The translations under genes were made by a program, and so were the position numbers. 63,719 bases of DNA from JBDKUD01 sp050943315 (GTDB lineage Bacteria > Bacillota > Syntrophomonadia > Syntrophomonadales > Syntrophomonadaceae), in NCBI GenBank assembly GCA_050943315.1, contig JBMNOY010000005.1, forward strand, positions 1 through 63,719. Reading direction: 5' to 3'. This document shows positions 44,172 to 53,154 of the stretch, one piece after another; position 1 is the stretch's first letter, and each line of letters starts with the position of its first letter. Below the pieces are notes generated by a model that saw nothing but the letters and a program-made list of their open reading frames with translations, was not told the origin of the DNA and searched no databases.

Positions 44172-46280
44172 CTACTTTTTCACATCATTCGTTCTAAATA
44201 TATCCACCTTGGTCTCTAAACACTTACGCAGCGACAGATCATTGGCACCAATTTCGAACCAGCTGGTCGGTTTTTGATAAAAATCCAGTCCACGGCCGAT
44301 CTTAATTACCCAGCCGTTATCGAGACGAATTTCACGATCATGCATATTGGGTCTTATCTTTATATCCAGGACTACATCTATTTCCATCAGACTTTCTTTG
44401 AGCTCTTGCAGCCTTTCCTTCATATCCAGCACATTGATATTGTCATCATAACTGGTAATAAGATTAATCTGCTGAATAGAAGAAAGCTTGACCACAGCTT
44501 CGCAAAAGCGCACGAAATTCTGCAGTTGGTGATTAATACGGATATATGGATCCTCGACGGTTATGACTTTGGCCGCCTGCAAATATGGTCCAATAATAGA
44601 CTCGTAACTATGGCCCCTATCTCCATAAAGAATAGTATAGTGCCGTTCCTTGGGTTCCTGTTCTTCGGGCAGGGGTAGTTCTACAGCCTGTGATCCTACA
44701 CCCATCATCACCTCTTCAGATACCGATTTCTTCACTGCTGTATCTTTTACAGGCTGCTTTTTGATGGTACTGGATGACCTTTGAGTGGTTCCATCCAGTT
44801 CCTTTCTTACAGGTCGCTGAGTCGCAATAGCATTTTTCGATTCCGGGCAAAAAACTACTATTTCATCGCCATCGCGATCAATAAAGGAAAGATTGATCCG
44901 GGCAAATTCATCATCCGGCTTGCGTTTGTTCATTTGCTCCTTAATCCGACGTCGTCCTTCTACCGCATAAGCTACATATTCATCGAGCTCCTCGTCACTG
45001 GGCTGACCCGCCGGATGGAGAATCTTTAGAAAAGCACAGACAGTCTTCTTAATGCTTTTTTCATCGCGTCCTTCCACGGAGCTGCCTAGCTTTATCCGCT
45101 TATTAACCTCTTCATAACGGTTGGAATGCATAAATTGATAGTGAAAAGCTTCCGCCAAATAATCGGTAATAAACCCATATTTGTTAGTTAAAAACTCACT
45201 GCTGTTTTTGGGCATCTCCCAACCCGGTAAATAATAGGTGAAACGGTCCATTATAGCCAGATCGAATTCTTTTGGCAAAGGCATAAACAAGTCATAGTCA
45301 GTGGAATATACCAATTGCTCAATAGAATGATCAATATTTCCTACAAAAGACATGCTGGCATCAGCAATCACTTCAACCCCACGGGAGAATCTGCCGTTAG
45401 CCATGTAATCTTTCATAATTTGAATGGTGTCAGCGTCTTTTATCTTGATACCCGCCACTTCGTCAAAGGCTACCGTATCCCAAAATCCAACCAAGCCTAC
45501 TTTATTACGGGCATTGTTGTAAAACATCATGGATTTCGTGGCCTGGCCACCGCTAATTAACGTGGCATAGGGAGAAAACTCACTAAAGAAATACGATTTT
45601 CCAGTACCGCGCGGCCCCAACTCGATAAAATTGAAGTTGGCCTCCACTAATGGTGCAAGACGGGCTATATAATGGAATTTTATCCGCTTGGTCAGTTTGG
45701 CTGGCTCCAGTCCTACTGAACGTAAGATAATATCCAACCATTCATCCCTTGTAAATTCTTTCCGACCTTTGTTATAACGTTCGAAATCAAAACGACTAAG
45801 CTGAATTGGCACCAGGTCCTCAATGAAGAAAGCATAGTTATCCTGATCCAGATCATTGTAGGCAATGCTTACCTCAGCCCATATACCACCTTCCAGAAGA
45901 CGTTCGTTATCCCTGTAAAAACGCTCACTGATAGCGATGCGCTGTGAATTAAAATTCTCCAAAGCAGCCCAGTGTCTTTTTTCTTTTTCTACATAGCGGA
46001 CATGTACCTTATCAATAAAACGATGTCTACCTTTCGTAGCTACTTTAGATTGAGCTGCATTAGCCTCGTCAGGTCGTACGTAGTTATCCTGCAGAGTAGC
46101 TAGAACAGCTTCCATTCCTGCCTCTATCTCGGCCGGATTATCGCTGGCACAATACCGGGCTAGCAGGAATTCAAGCACAAAAGTAGGTACATTGGTACCC
46201 TTCTTAATACGGTGCAAAAGATCCTTGCGCACTACCCGTCCTTCAAATATTGATGTTAGTCTACTATCTAATTTATCCAT
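44172..46280 (-). CDS. brxL: BrxL-like AAA+ protein with C-terminal MIT_C-like domain
   Basis: A 702-residue protein. Residues 1-480 match BrxL of BREX defence: N-terminal region (LVVRKDL-type VVRKDLLHRIKKGTNVPTFVLE), Walker A ELGPRGTGKSY (222-229), Walker B FDEVAG (~272-277) and the sensor SFVGNID. The family normally continues into a Lon-like protease domain. Here a linker (~480-543) leads to residues ~546-695, which resemble the phospholipase-D-like MIT_C domain of MITD1: the run HDREIRLDNGW, then KIGRGLDFYQKP and CLETKVDIF. No Lon Ser-Lys dyad is seen. It follows pglZ with a short overlap or contact, so it is co-translated. A start five codons upstream (46295) is possible. Role in phage defence is inferred from the family. 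Confidence 0.85.
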   Translation of the reverse strand: MDKLDSRLTSIFEGRVVRKDLLHRIKKGTNVPTFVLEFLLARYCASDNPAEIEAGMEAVLATLQDNYVRPDEANAAQSKVATKGRHRFIDKVHVRYVEKEKRHWAALENFNSQRIAISERFYRDNERLLEGGIWAEVSIAYNDLDQDNYAFFIEDLVPIQLSRFDFERYNKGRKEFTRDEWLDIILRSVGLEPAKLTKRIKFHYIARLAPLVEANFNFIELGPRGTGKSYFFSEFSPYATLISGGQATKSMMFYNNARNKVGLVGFWDTVAFDEVAGIKIKDADTIQIMKDYMANGRFSRGVEVIADASMSFVGNIDHSIEQLVYSTDYDLFMPLPKEFDLAIMDRFTYYLPGWEMPKNSSEFLTNKYGFITDYLAEAFHYQFMHSNRYEEVNKRIKLGSSVEGRDEKSIKKTVCAFLKILHPAGQPSDEELDEYVAYAVEGRRRIKEQMNKRKPDDEFARINLSFIDRDGDEIVVFCPESKNAIATQRPVRKELDGTTQRSSSTIKKQPVKDTAVKKSVSEEVMMGVGSQAVELPLPEEQEPKERHYTILYGDRGHSYESIIGPYLQAAKVITVEDPYIRINHQLQNFVRFCEAVVKLSSIQQINLITSYDDNINVLDMKERLQELKESLMEIDVVLDIKIRPNMHDREIRLDNGWVIKIGRGLDFYQKPTSWFEIGANDLSLRKCLETKVDIFRTNDVKK

Positions 46281-46284
46281 ATAA

Positions 46285-48357
46285 TCACACCACATAATCC
46301 GTTTCTAAATCAATTTTACAATAAGTAGCCAATGTAGTTGGATTTAAGGCCTTAATAGAGAATTTGCCTTCATATTCGGCTTGCATCTTGATTGCCACTT
46401 GTACCCTTTCTCCGGGTTTCAGACTTATAGTTCCAGTAGCCGGGTTAACCCGTCCACCGCTTTTGGCTTCGCCAATTACATTGCCTTTTGGATCGTGAGC
46501 TTCCAGTAGGATTTCTAGATCAGCTTCCTGCCCGAATAAACCAAGATCCTGCAGACTAACATCTATGACCGGCAAACGAGTGGTAATCTTTTTGGCGCCA
46601 TTCTTATAGGAGAGCTTTACATCCGGAGTTATATAATCCGGCTTTTCTTCCTCCAGCCGAACTACAATCAATGGTACAATTAATTCCTGCAATGAGACAC
46701 CACCATGAAAATAAAACAAACCTGACCGGTAAGCAACCAAACCCCTTGGCCCTGCTATGTAAGGGAAATCACTACGAATGCCAGCCACGGTGGCAGGCAT
46801 TACAAAATTATAAACATCACCGTTTCCCTTCCCAAGCAACAGGCGATCATGCTCATTTATCCAATTACCCGGTGGTTTGGAGATGCTGTCTCCCGCCTGG
46901 ATCAGCAGATTAAGCACAAAACCATGATCGGTAGCAATTACTATCTCTTGAAAACCTAATGTTTGCAAACGATGCACCGCAACCCGAATCCGTTTTAACA
47001 TATCTTGAATTAATCCCAAAGCAGTTTCTGGATCATTCTCAAACTGAGAATCTATTTCAGCACTACGCAGTGCCAATAAGTCCACGTCATTAGGTACTTT
47101 ACTCTTTTTCTTTAAAAAATCATTTAAGGTCATTTCCAAAAAACGCTGGCCATATTGCTTCCGAAATACATCCATTCTTTGGTTAACATTTCCCACAACT
47201 ACATCATCCAAGCAGGGTATAATGCTGCCATCTTGTTTGCGTTTAAAAACCAATGTATTCCCAGCCCGAGGCAGTAAGCTAGCCATGCCAACACTGGTAG
47301 TAGTAGGTAACTGAGCTAGTACCGGATAAAGCTCAACTTTGCCATCTTCGCTCAACTGTTTTGAGAGCGCTACACCCAACTCATAACGAAGTGCATCCAC
47401 CATAAAAAATGCTATACGATAACCTTTTTCCGTCAAACGTGGCGCAATGAAGCGGTCAAATACTTCCACGTTACTCAGCTTTCCAACTACCGGCCAGCCT
47501 GATTTTTCAAAATGCTTAATGAACAAAACATGTACTTTTTCACTCAAAGAGCGATAACGATTTCTTCCTAACTCTACCAACCGATCTATATGAACCTCAG
47601 TTTCCAGATAATCACCAACTGCCTGCTCAAACTCACGGTGGAGCCGATCCACCTCACGGAGACTGGTCACATAAAAATCGATTAGCGCTGTCATACTCTG
47701 GCTATAATCAGGAAGCTGTCGCTCATAATCATCACATACTTCAACCAAATCAATAACCGCCCTAACCAATCCCCATTGAACCTGGCTTTCCCCCGTGCTG
47801 CTCCACACTGAGGTTTCACGTCCTTGCAGAATCTCACGTACTTCTTGATAATCACCTTTCTGCAAGCACTCAATTGCTCGTTCCAGAAACCATCTTTCTT
47901 CAAAAGGAAAAGTATCTCGACTACCCAAGTCCTTTACACCCGCACAATTGGCAACTAAAGCTAAATCCCGTTCTACGGTCGTGGCTCGAGAGACATATTC
48001 ATTCTGAGTTCGCTGGTCACTGCGCAGGGTATCACAGAGATATTCGACCAATGGCCGAGCCTCCAGAGAAGCTCGCGGAACGTTATTTGAATAAGACAGA
48101 AACGGTAACATATTTTTTAAAACATTAGCCGGGTAATCACCCTTAACCAGATAGCGCATGGCAAATAACTCTTTGACCAAATTATTTAAACGCCGTGCTG
48201 TAATATTTGGGAAGCTACCATTATCTAAAGCATAGCGATAAAGCTCCTCAACCTTCATACCAGGTTGCCACAATTCCAATAAGATACGGGTCTCCTCAAT
48301 GGCTCCCAGACCAACCCCCAGTCTAGTCGTATAGTACTGTGAACTATTCATCATCAT
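46285..48357 (-). CDS. pglZ: PglZ-domain protein of BREX type
   Basis: A 690-residue alkaline-phosphatase-superfamily protein, the hallmark PglZ of BREX systems. An N-terminal helical half (~1-300) is followed by the PglZ domain: FMVDALRYELG (~318-328, nucleophile region), TTTSVGMASLLP (~352-363), IVIATDHGF (~472-480) and FHGGVSLQE (~550-558, last metal ligand region). A C-terminal beta-rich region (~590-690) closes it. PglZ is required for BREX phage exclusion, though its chemistry is not settled. An open frame runs 46 codons further into brxE, but ATG 48357 overlaps the brxE stop as ATGA and has AGAGG upstream. It is the middle gene of brxE-pglZ-brxL. Confidence 0.88.
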   Translation of the reverse strand: MMMNSSQYYTTRLGVGLGAIEETRILLELWQPGMKVEELYRYALDNGSFPNITARRLNNLVKELFAMRYLVKGDYPANVLKNMLPFLSYSNNVPRASLEARPLVEYLCDTLRSDQRTQNEYVSRATTVERDLALVANCAGVKDLGSRDTFPFEERWFLERAIECLQKGDYQEVREILQGRETSVWSSTGESQVQWGLVRAVIDLVEVCDDYERQLPDYSQSMTALIDFYVTSLREVDRLHREFEQAVGDYLETEVHIDRLVELGRNRYRSLSEKVHVLFIKHFEKSGWPVVGKLSNVEVFDRFIAPRLTEKGYRIAFFMVDALRYELGVALSKQLSEDGKVELYPVLAQLPTTTSVGMASLLPRAGNTLVFKRKQDGSIIPCLDDVVVGNVNQRMDVFRKQYGQRFLEMTLNDFLKKKSKVPNDVDLLALRSAEIDSQFENDPETALGLIQDMLKRIRVAVHRLQTLGFQEIVIATDHGFVLNLLIQAGDSISKPPGNWINEHDRLLLGKGNGDVYNFVMPATVAGIRSDFPYIAGPRGLVAYRSGLFYFHGGVSLQELIVPLIVVRLEEEKPDYITPDVKLSYKNGAKKITTRLPVIDVSLQDLGLFGQEADLEILLEAHDPKGNVIGEAKSGGRVNPATGTISLKPGERVQVAIKMQAEYEGKFSIKALNPTTLATYCKIDLETDYVV

Positions 48358-48866
48358 CGCGCCTCTGAAAAATAGGGAAAGACTTGGTCTTGGGATGTAA
48401 AAGCTTGTTGGTAATAATTTGCTACGGCTCGCCAGCTTTCCATCTTTTCCAAATCCGAAAGCCCACCTATACGCACTGGGCCTACAGCCTGGCAAAATTC
48501 ATTATCATTAAAAGATGCCAAAGCATTAAGTGCGTCAGAAGTACTGGTCAGGTCTTTGATAAACTGCTCTTTGTTATTACTATCTCTTATAATTTGGTGT
48601 AGATCACGCTCAATTGTTTCAGGAAGACGAAACAAATGAAATACACCAGTACCAATACCTATACGCTCATCATGAATTCGGCCCGCTGCTTCTCTTATCC
48701 CATGATATTGAGCAAGTATAGTAGTCTTTGAAAATATTGGGGTTAGGAACATTGCACTACCTGACGCAAAAAAGGAGCTAGTCCACCAAGTTGGCTGAAG
48801 TAGTTCTCCCAAATAACCAACAATAAACCGTAGGCGTATTAAGTCAATGTTAATTGTCTTTTTCAT
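48354..48866 (-). CDS. brxE: BrxE family protein
   Basis: A 170-residue helical protein that looks like the BrxE family of BREX type 6, from LIRLRFIVGYLGELLQPTWWTSSFF at the start (an RFxVGxLGE-x-WW pattern; the full run is longer), FSKTTILAQYHGIREAAGRIHDERIGIG in the middle and VFHLFRLP. Function is not known. It is first in the operon and its stop overlaps the pglZ start by four bases. The ATG follows AAAGGTGG. No other BREX gene precedes it. Confidence 0.75.
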   Translation of the reverse strand: MKKTINIDLIRLRFIVGYLGELLQPTWWTSSFFASGSAMFLTPIFSKTTILAQYHGIREAAGRIHDERIGIGTGVFHLFRLPETIERDLHQIIRDSNNKEQFIKDLTSTSDALNALASFNDNEFCQAVGPVRIGGLSDLEKMESWRAVANYYQQAFTSQDQVFPYFSEAR

Positions 48867-49147
48867 TATTAAGCTTGTTCCACCTTTATTATTTCGGGTT
48901 GCTGTAATAATTAATAAGTAAAAGATTTTTAGGTAACGCTAAAAATCATAATAATAAAACTTTTGTAATGATATCTAATACTTAATTATTCTTAAACAAA
49001 AAAACAAATCCTGCACTTTTTCTTAGTAAACCTAAAAGTTATTTTTTTGTCTCAATACAACTTATCATTTCGATATTTAGTAATTATTGCCGAATGCCGT
49101 TGTGTTCATATTTCACCAATTCAAATCAAAAATCTGGAGGCTCTACT
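48867..49147 (-). other. AT-rich upstream region of the brx operon
   Basis: About 280 bases, far richer in A and T than the genes on either side. It must hold the promoter of brxE-pglZ-brxL, but no convincing -35/-10 pair was found. It also contains the 3' flank of the ADP-ribosylglycohydrolase gene. No frame is supported. Confidence 0.35.
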
Positions 49148-50107
49148 TTATCCAGAAAGTTTACTGCACCCGATTACCTTATCAGCAAACCTTTCAGCCA
49201 GTACCAGTATTTCATCCCGACGAATCAGCTGCTGCCGCCAGCCTTCCGGTATACCCTCCAGGCAGTAAACAATCCCGGCCAATCCTCCACTTACTGCTGC
49301 GACTGTATCAGTATCATCTCCTAGATTTACTGCTGCCAATATGGTAGAGGCAAAATCATTGTAAAGCAACAAGCACCACAGAGCCGCCTCTAAAGTGTCT
49401 ATGACGTATCCAGTGGATTTGATCTTTTCCTCTGGCAGTTCATATAGCTTTCCTTCCAGGATACGCGCAAAGTGCTGCCTTTCTCCGGGAGCTATCCCTG
49501 CTGCCAGCACTTCTTCCGGGAGAGTGCAGAGCTTAGCATAAGCCTCCCGGGGGTCAACTCCAGTTAATAACTCCCGTACCATAAGTGCATAAAGGTAGCA
49601 GGCCGAGCAGGCTAGTGGGTGCCCGTGGGTGATGCGTGACATATCCCATATTCCCAGCGCCAATTCAGCTGGTGTTTCCCCCGCCAAGTAAAGGGCCGCC
49701 GGTAAGATTCGCATCAAAGAGCCATTGCCGTTATCCATTACTTCGCTTGGTCCAGCCTCCAGTGCCGCCACTCCATTGTTCAAATTCTCCATCGCCCGAG
49801 CAGTGCTTCTGCCAATGTCATAGGCAAAACCGGTCGGAGTCCAGTAGCCCTCATTATACCAACGCAAAAACCGCTGGGCAGCATCTTCCGGATTCAATCC
49901 CACCTCAGTAAGACTCTCAGCCAGGCACAGGGTCAGTGAACCATCATCGCTAAAACTTCCGGATGGCATATTAGATACACCCCAGCCTTTCATATCCTTT
50001 ACCGGTTTTAGCTTTAGTTCCTGACGAGAAGCAAACTGTACCGGCAGGCCTAATGCATCACCTACTATTACTCCCAGTAATCCGCCCATGAGCTGTTGTT
50101 TGTTCAT
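49148..50107 (-). CDS. ADP-ribosylglycohydrolase (DraG family)
   Basis: A 319-residue ADP-ribosyl hydrolase. The family metal motifs are both present: SFSDDGSLT near residue 50 and LGDDTDTVAAVSGGLAG near residue 265. The GVIVGDALGLPVQF segment begins the domain, as usual. Such enzymes remove ADP-ribose from arginine or DNA/other targets; target unknown. The frame is open 96 codons further upstream, but ATG 50107 follows AAGGAGGGGG. It lies upstream of brxE in the same direction; 281 bases separate them. Whether it belongs with the defence block is open. Confidence 0.85.
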   Translation of the reverse strand: MNKQQLMGGLLGVIVGDALGLPVQFASRQELKLKPVKDMKGWGVSNMPSGSFSDDGSLTLCLAESLTEVGLNPEDAAQRFLRWYNEGYWTPTGFAYDIGRSTARAMENLNNGVAALEAGPSEVMDNGNGSLMRILPAALYLAGETPAELALGIWDMSRITHGHPLACSACYLYALMVRELLTGVDPREAYAKLCTLPEEVLAAGIAPGERQHFARILEGKLYELPEEKIKSTGYVIDTLEAALWCLLLYNDFASTILAAVNLGDDTDTVAAVSGGLAGIVYCLEGIPEGWRQQLIRRDEILVLAERFADKVIGCSKLSG

Positions 50108-50184
50108 ATGCTTATACCCCCTCCTTACCATCTTTGAATAACAGGAGCATCGATGCAGACTAGTGAGTAAACACGGGGCCACGC

Positions 50185-50215
50185 AAAAAAGCTGAGAGCG
50201 CTGTCTCAGCTTTTT
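50185..50215. terminator. bidirectional terminator
   Basis: AAAAAGCTGAGA/TCTCAGCTTTTT stem, A and T tracts on both sides. It ends the rubrerythrin transcript. Confidence 0.75.
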
Positions 50216-50261
50216 AAAAATAGTTTTAAAATTGATTGACCGTTCATGATGTTTGGGATAA

Positions 50262-50798
50262 CTAATAGTTTTTTTGAAGTAATTCAAAATATGCTTGAGG
50301 ATGAGCGCAAACCGGGCATACCTTAGGTGCTTCCGTTCCTTCATGAATGTGGCCACAGTTTCTGCATTTCCAATATACCTTGCCATCCTTTTCAAAAACT
50401 GTACCTTCTTCTATGTTCTTTAAAAGCTGTTGGAAGCGTTCTTCATGCTCGCTTTCTATTTTTGCTACACCTTCAAATAGTTTGGCAATATCTTCAAACC
50501 CCTCTTCGCGAGCCTCGGCGGCCATTCTCGGGTACATCGCTGTCCATTCACCGTTTTCCCCATTAGCAGCCTCTTTTAAATTATCAACAGTATTTCCGAT
50601 ACCGTTTAGCTTTTTAAGCCATATCTTGGCATGCTCCTTTTCGTTCTCTGCTGATTCTAAGAAAATTGCAGCAATCTGTTCATAGCCTTCTTTCTTGGCT
50701 ATTGATGCAAAATATGTGTATTTATTACGTGCCTGAGATTCTCCTGCAAAAGCTTCCAATAAGTTCTTTTCGGTCTTTGTTCCCTTTAAATCTTTCAT
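50262..50798 (-). CDS. rbr: rubrerythrin
   Basis: A 178-residue rubrerythrin: an N-terminal ferritin-like diiron domain (~5-135, with AFAGESQARNKY, ESAENEKEHA and the EYE-type IESEHEERF) and a C-terminal rubredoxin (CRNCGHIHEGTEAPKVCPVC, two C-x2-C pairs). It reduces hydrogen peroxide in anaerobes. Length and motifs are standard. ATG behind AAGGAGG. Its terminator separates it from the DraG gene. Confidence 0.93.
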   Translation of the reverse strand: MKDLKGTKTEKNLLEAFAGESQARNKYTYFASIAKKEGYEQIAAIFLESAENEKEHAKIWLKKLNGIGNTVDNLKEAANGENGEWTAMYPRMAAEAREEGFEDIAKLFEGVAKIESEHEERFQQLLKNIEEGTVFEKDGKVYWKCRNCGHIHEGTEAPKVCPVCAHPQAYFELLQKNY

Positions 50799-51008
50799 TT
50801 CATTTCCTCCTTATCGCAAATTTTATAGCTAAACTTAGCCGATTTCTAGTACTTATATTTTACCTGATTATATACTTTATCTCTAATATTTATAATAAAA
50901 TCTTAGCAAAGCCTGGTTATGGCGGTACGCGTTTCCTGCAGACAATACCTTTCACTTCCATCTTCAGGCGGTTCTAATGAATAAGGACCGTTTCCTATGT
51001 CGTCCTTT

Positions 51009-51671
51009 TCAGTATAACCCATAAGTTTGGTTTACATCCAGAATAAACATTATACCTTTTCCGGGCTTATCTATATCTAGATGTTTCCTAATTGAGGAAG
51101 CAATGGCTTCGGTAAATTCTTTTTCTGTTAAAATCAATACTATTTCTTTTTCTGGCTCTATTAACATAGAAAACAACTTGGTGTTTTCATGGATACCTGA
51201 GCCTCGTGCATTGATGATGGTACCGCCTCTGGAGCCAGCTGCCATTGCTGCCTCTAGAACGTCTTCGGCTTTACCTCTATCCACTACTACAAAAATAGCA
51301 TTATGCATATTATCCTCTTCACCTCTACTTTCATTAACCTCAGAGGGACAGTTATGGGCTCCGATAATTCTATTAACAGAAGTCGTAAACGCAATGCCTT
51401 TGTTAGGTTTCTTAAAATCATATTTTTGATTTAATTCTTTAAGAACTTTGTTAATTATCTGCTTTTCCGCCAGGAAGAGTACGATTTCTTTGCGAATATC
51501 TGATAGATCAAGAATTTTTAACAGGTGGCTGTTGGTTGTACCTTTACCTAAAAATATTGTCCCCCCCAGCACCCCATTCTGCTTGGCAATCTTCATTGCT
51601 TTGCTGCCTAAACCAAAATTAACTATAACGCACAATAATTCAAATTGGTTTCTAGCAGACCTGTTGTCCAT
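51009..51671 (-). CDS. tandem P-II-like protein
   Basis: A 220-residue protein of two GlnB-like units (~8-105 and ~120-218). Each unit has a betaalphabeta pattern with a G-rich T-loop-like segment (VLGGTIFLGKGTTN, SRGGTIINARGSG). The tyrosine of the classical T-loop is absent, so it is not a classical nitrogen P-II. A DUF1538 membrane protein overlaps its start by 20 bases upstream. Other P-II-like proteins of this kind pair with transporters and report nucleotide or metabolite levels; regulation of the DUF1538 protein is the likely role. Confidence 0.78.
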   Translation of the reverse strand: MDNRSARNQFELLCVIVNFGLGSKAMKIAKQNGVLGGTIFLGKGTTNSHLLKILDLSDIRKEIVLFLAEKQIINKVLKELNQKYDFKKPNKGIAFTTSVNRIIGAHNCPSEVNESRGEEDNMHNAIFVVVDRGKAEDVLEAAMAAGSRGGTIINARGSGIHENTKLFSMLIEPEKEIVLILTEKEFTEAIASSIRKHLDIDKPGKGIMFILDVNQTYGLY

Positions 51672-53154
51672 TCCCTTCCAAGCCTCCCTTGGTTGATTTA
51701 ATTTTAAATAAAAGCCCTAAAATCTGAAGGGTAATTATTGGCATTAAGGCAACCATAGCAATCATCCCAAAGCCATCTACCAATACGTTAGCGCCTTCTA
51801 TAGCTTCAGCAGCGCCTTGTGAAAAAGCCAGGATAAAAGTTGCTGTCATAGGACCAGAAGCAACCCCACCTGAGTCAAAAGCAATTCCAACAAATAGTTG
51901 CGGTACAAATCTTGTCAAAAGAATCGCTATAACATATCCGGGTAAGAGATAATGCCATAATTGGATTTCGGGAATAGTAATTCTTAACATAGACAATGCA
52001 ACGGCCAAAGCAACACCGAGGCATAAGGCAATCATCACAAAAGTCCTTTTTATGTAGCCGCTGGTCACATCTTCAATCTCGTGTGTTAACACATAAACTG
52101 CAGGTTCAGCCAATATGGTAACTAAGCCCAGAATAAAGCCTACCAGAATAATAATCCAGTCTTTTCCTAAAGATGCTATGCTATAGCCAACCACGCTTCC
52201 TACATCCATAAAACCGGCATTAACACCAACTAAAAATAATACTAGACCTACAAATGTATAAACCAGTCCTTTTAATACTTTTCTAAAAGATTTATTAGAT
52301 AATTTAAACGAGATTACATTAAAAATTAAAAATAAGAAGATTAAAGGTAATAAGGCCAGGAGAATTTCGCCTGCAACTTTGGGCATCTCGTTAATAAAAG
52401 GAGCGATAATAGAACTAGATTGAACTAAATGGGTATCCAGGCTGCCGCTAAGCTTTTTGACTTGAGCCAGAATACTCATAATCATAACAGCTAAAATAGC
52501 ACCGGCAGAAGCGATGGCAACCAGGCCAAAACTATCTTCTTCAGATTGTTTACCACTCTGTTTTAAAGCAGAAACACCTAAAGCCAGGGCAAGAATAAAA
52601 GGAACAGTTAATGCCCCGGTTGTAGCACCAGAAGCATCAAAAGAGATGGCCAAAAATTCAGGCGATGTGAAAAAAGCTAATATGAAAATAATAAAGTATA
52701 TAATAGCCAATAGTATGTACAGCGGCTTATTGAAGATTATTCTCAGCAAGCCAACAGCTAACATTACCGCAATGCCAATAGATACCACTACCACGATAAT
52801 GCTTTTGGATATTACTCCGGAGGTAACTGTTTGCACCTGCCCCGCCAGGATATGTAAATCGGGTTCGGCTATGGAAATAAAAAAACCCAGAATTACACCG
52901 GCAACTGCCACAATCCAAGCTTTATTACTTTTGGTAATGGCTGTACCCATCAATGTCCCAATTGGTGTAATTCCTATTTCTACACCAAATAAAAATATGG
53001 ACAGACCAATTATTATAAGTATTCCTCCCAGTAAAAATCCCCACAATCGATGGGTTTCAATCGGCGTGATGGTAAAGTTTAGAAGCAGTACAATTATTGT
53101 AATAGGAAGAACGGAAAATAATACTTCTTTAAACTTATCTAAAAGTACACTCAA
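51652..53154 (-). CDS. DUF1538 membrane protein (two repeats)
   Basis: A 500-residue integral membrane protein built of two DUF1538 repeats (~1-235 and ~265-490), each with about six helices. Repeated pieces are LFGVEIGITPIGTLMG versus LVGVNAGFMDVGSVVG, ISIAEPDLHILAGQV versus TILAEPAVYVLTHEI, and SFDASGATTGALTVPF versus AFDSGGVASGPMTATF. It is probably a transporter; substrate unknown. TTG start at 53154 with GGAAGGG upstream. A P-II gene follows with overlap. A fragment of this gene is duplicated at 43893-44058. Confidence 0.82.
   Translation of the reverse strand: MSVLLDKFKEVLFSVLPITIIVLLLNFTITPIETHRLWGFLLGGILIIIGLSIFLFGVEIGITPIGTLMGTAITKSNKAWIVAVAGVILGFFISIAEPDLHILAGQVQTVTSGVISKSIIVVVVSIGIAVMLAVGLLRIIFNKPLYILLAIIYFIIFILAFFTSPEFLAISFDASGATTGALTVPFILALALGVSALKQSGKQSEEDSFGLVAIASAGAILAVMIMSILAQVKKLSGSLDTHLVQSSSIIAPFINEMPKVAGEILLALLPLIFLFLIFNVISFKLSNKSFRKVLKGLVYTFVGLVLFLVGVNAGFMDVGSVVGYSIASLGKDWIIILVGFILGLVTILAEPAVYVLTHEIEDVTSGYIKRTFVMIALCLGVALAVALSMLRITIPEIQLWHYLLPGYVIAILLTRFVPQLFVGIAFDSGGVASGPMTATFILAFSQGAAEAIEGANVLVDGFGMIAMVALMPIITLQILGLLFKIKSTKGGLEGNGQQVC

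Noticed and set aside
48358..48495. Open frame that would extend PglZ by 46 residues upstream
   Set aside because: It overlaps brxE in another frame, looks non-homologous to PglZ proteins, and a better start (ATG overlapping the brxE stop as ATGA, with AGAGG upstream) exists at 48357.
50108..50395. Open frame extending the ADP-ribosylglycohydrolase by 96 codons
   Set aside because: It crosses the rubrerythrin terminator and runs into that gene; ATG 50107 has a strong ribosome site and the family's normal start.
50799..51008. PerR box upstream of rubrerythrin
   Set aside because: A TATAA-rich segment resembles half of a PerR box, but the second half does not match; it may be just a promoter.
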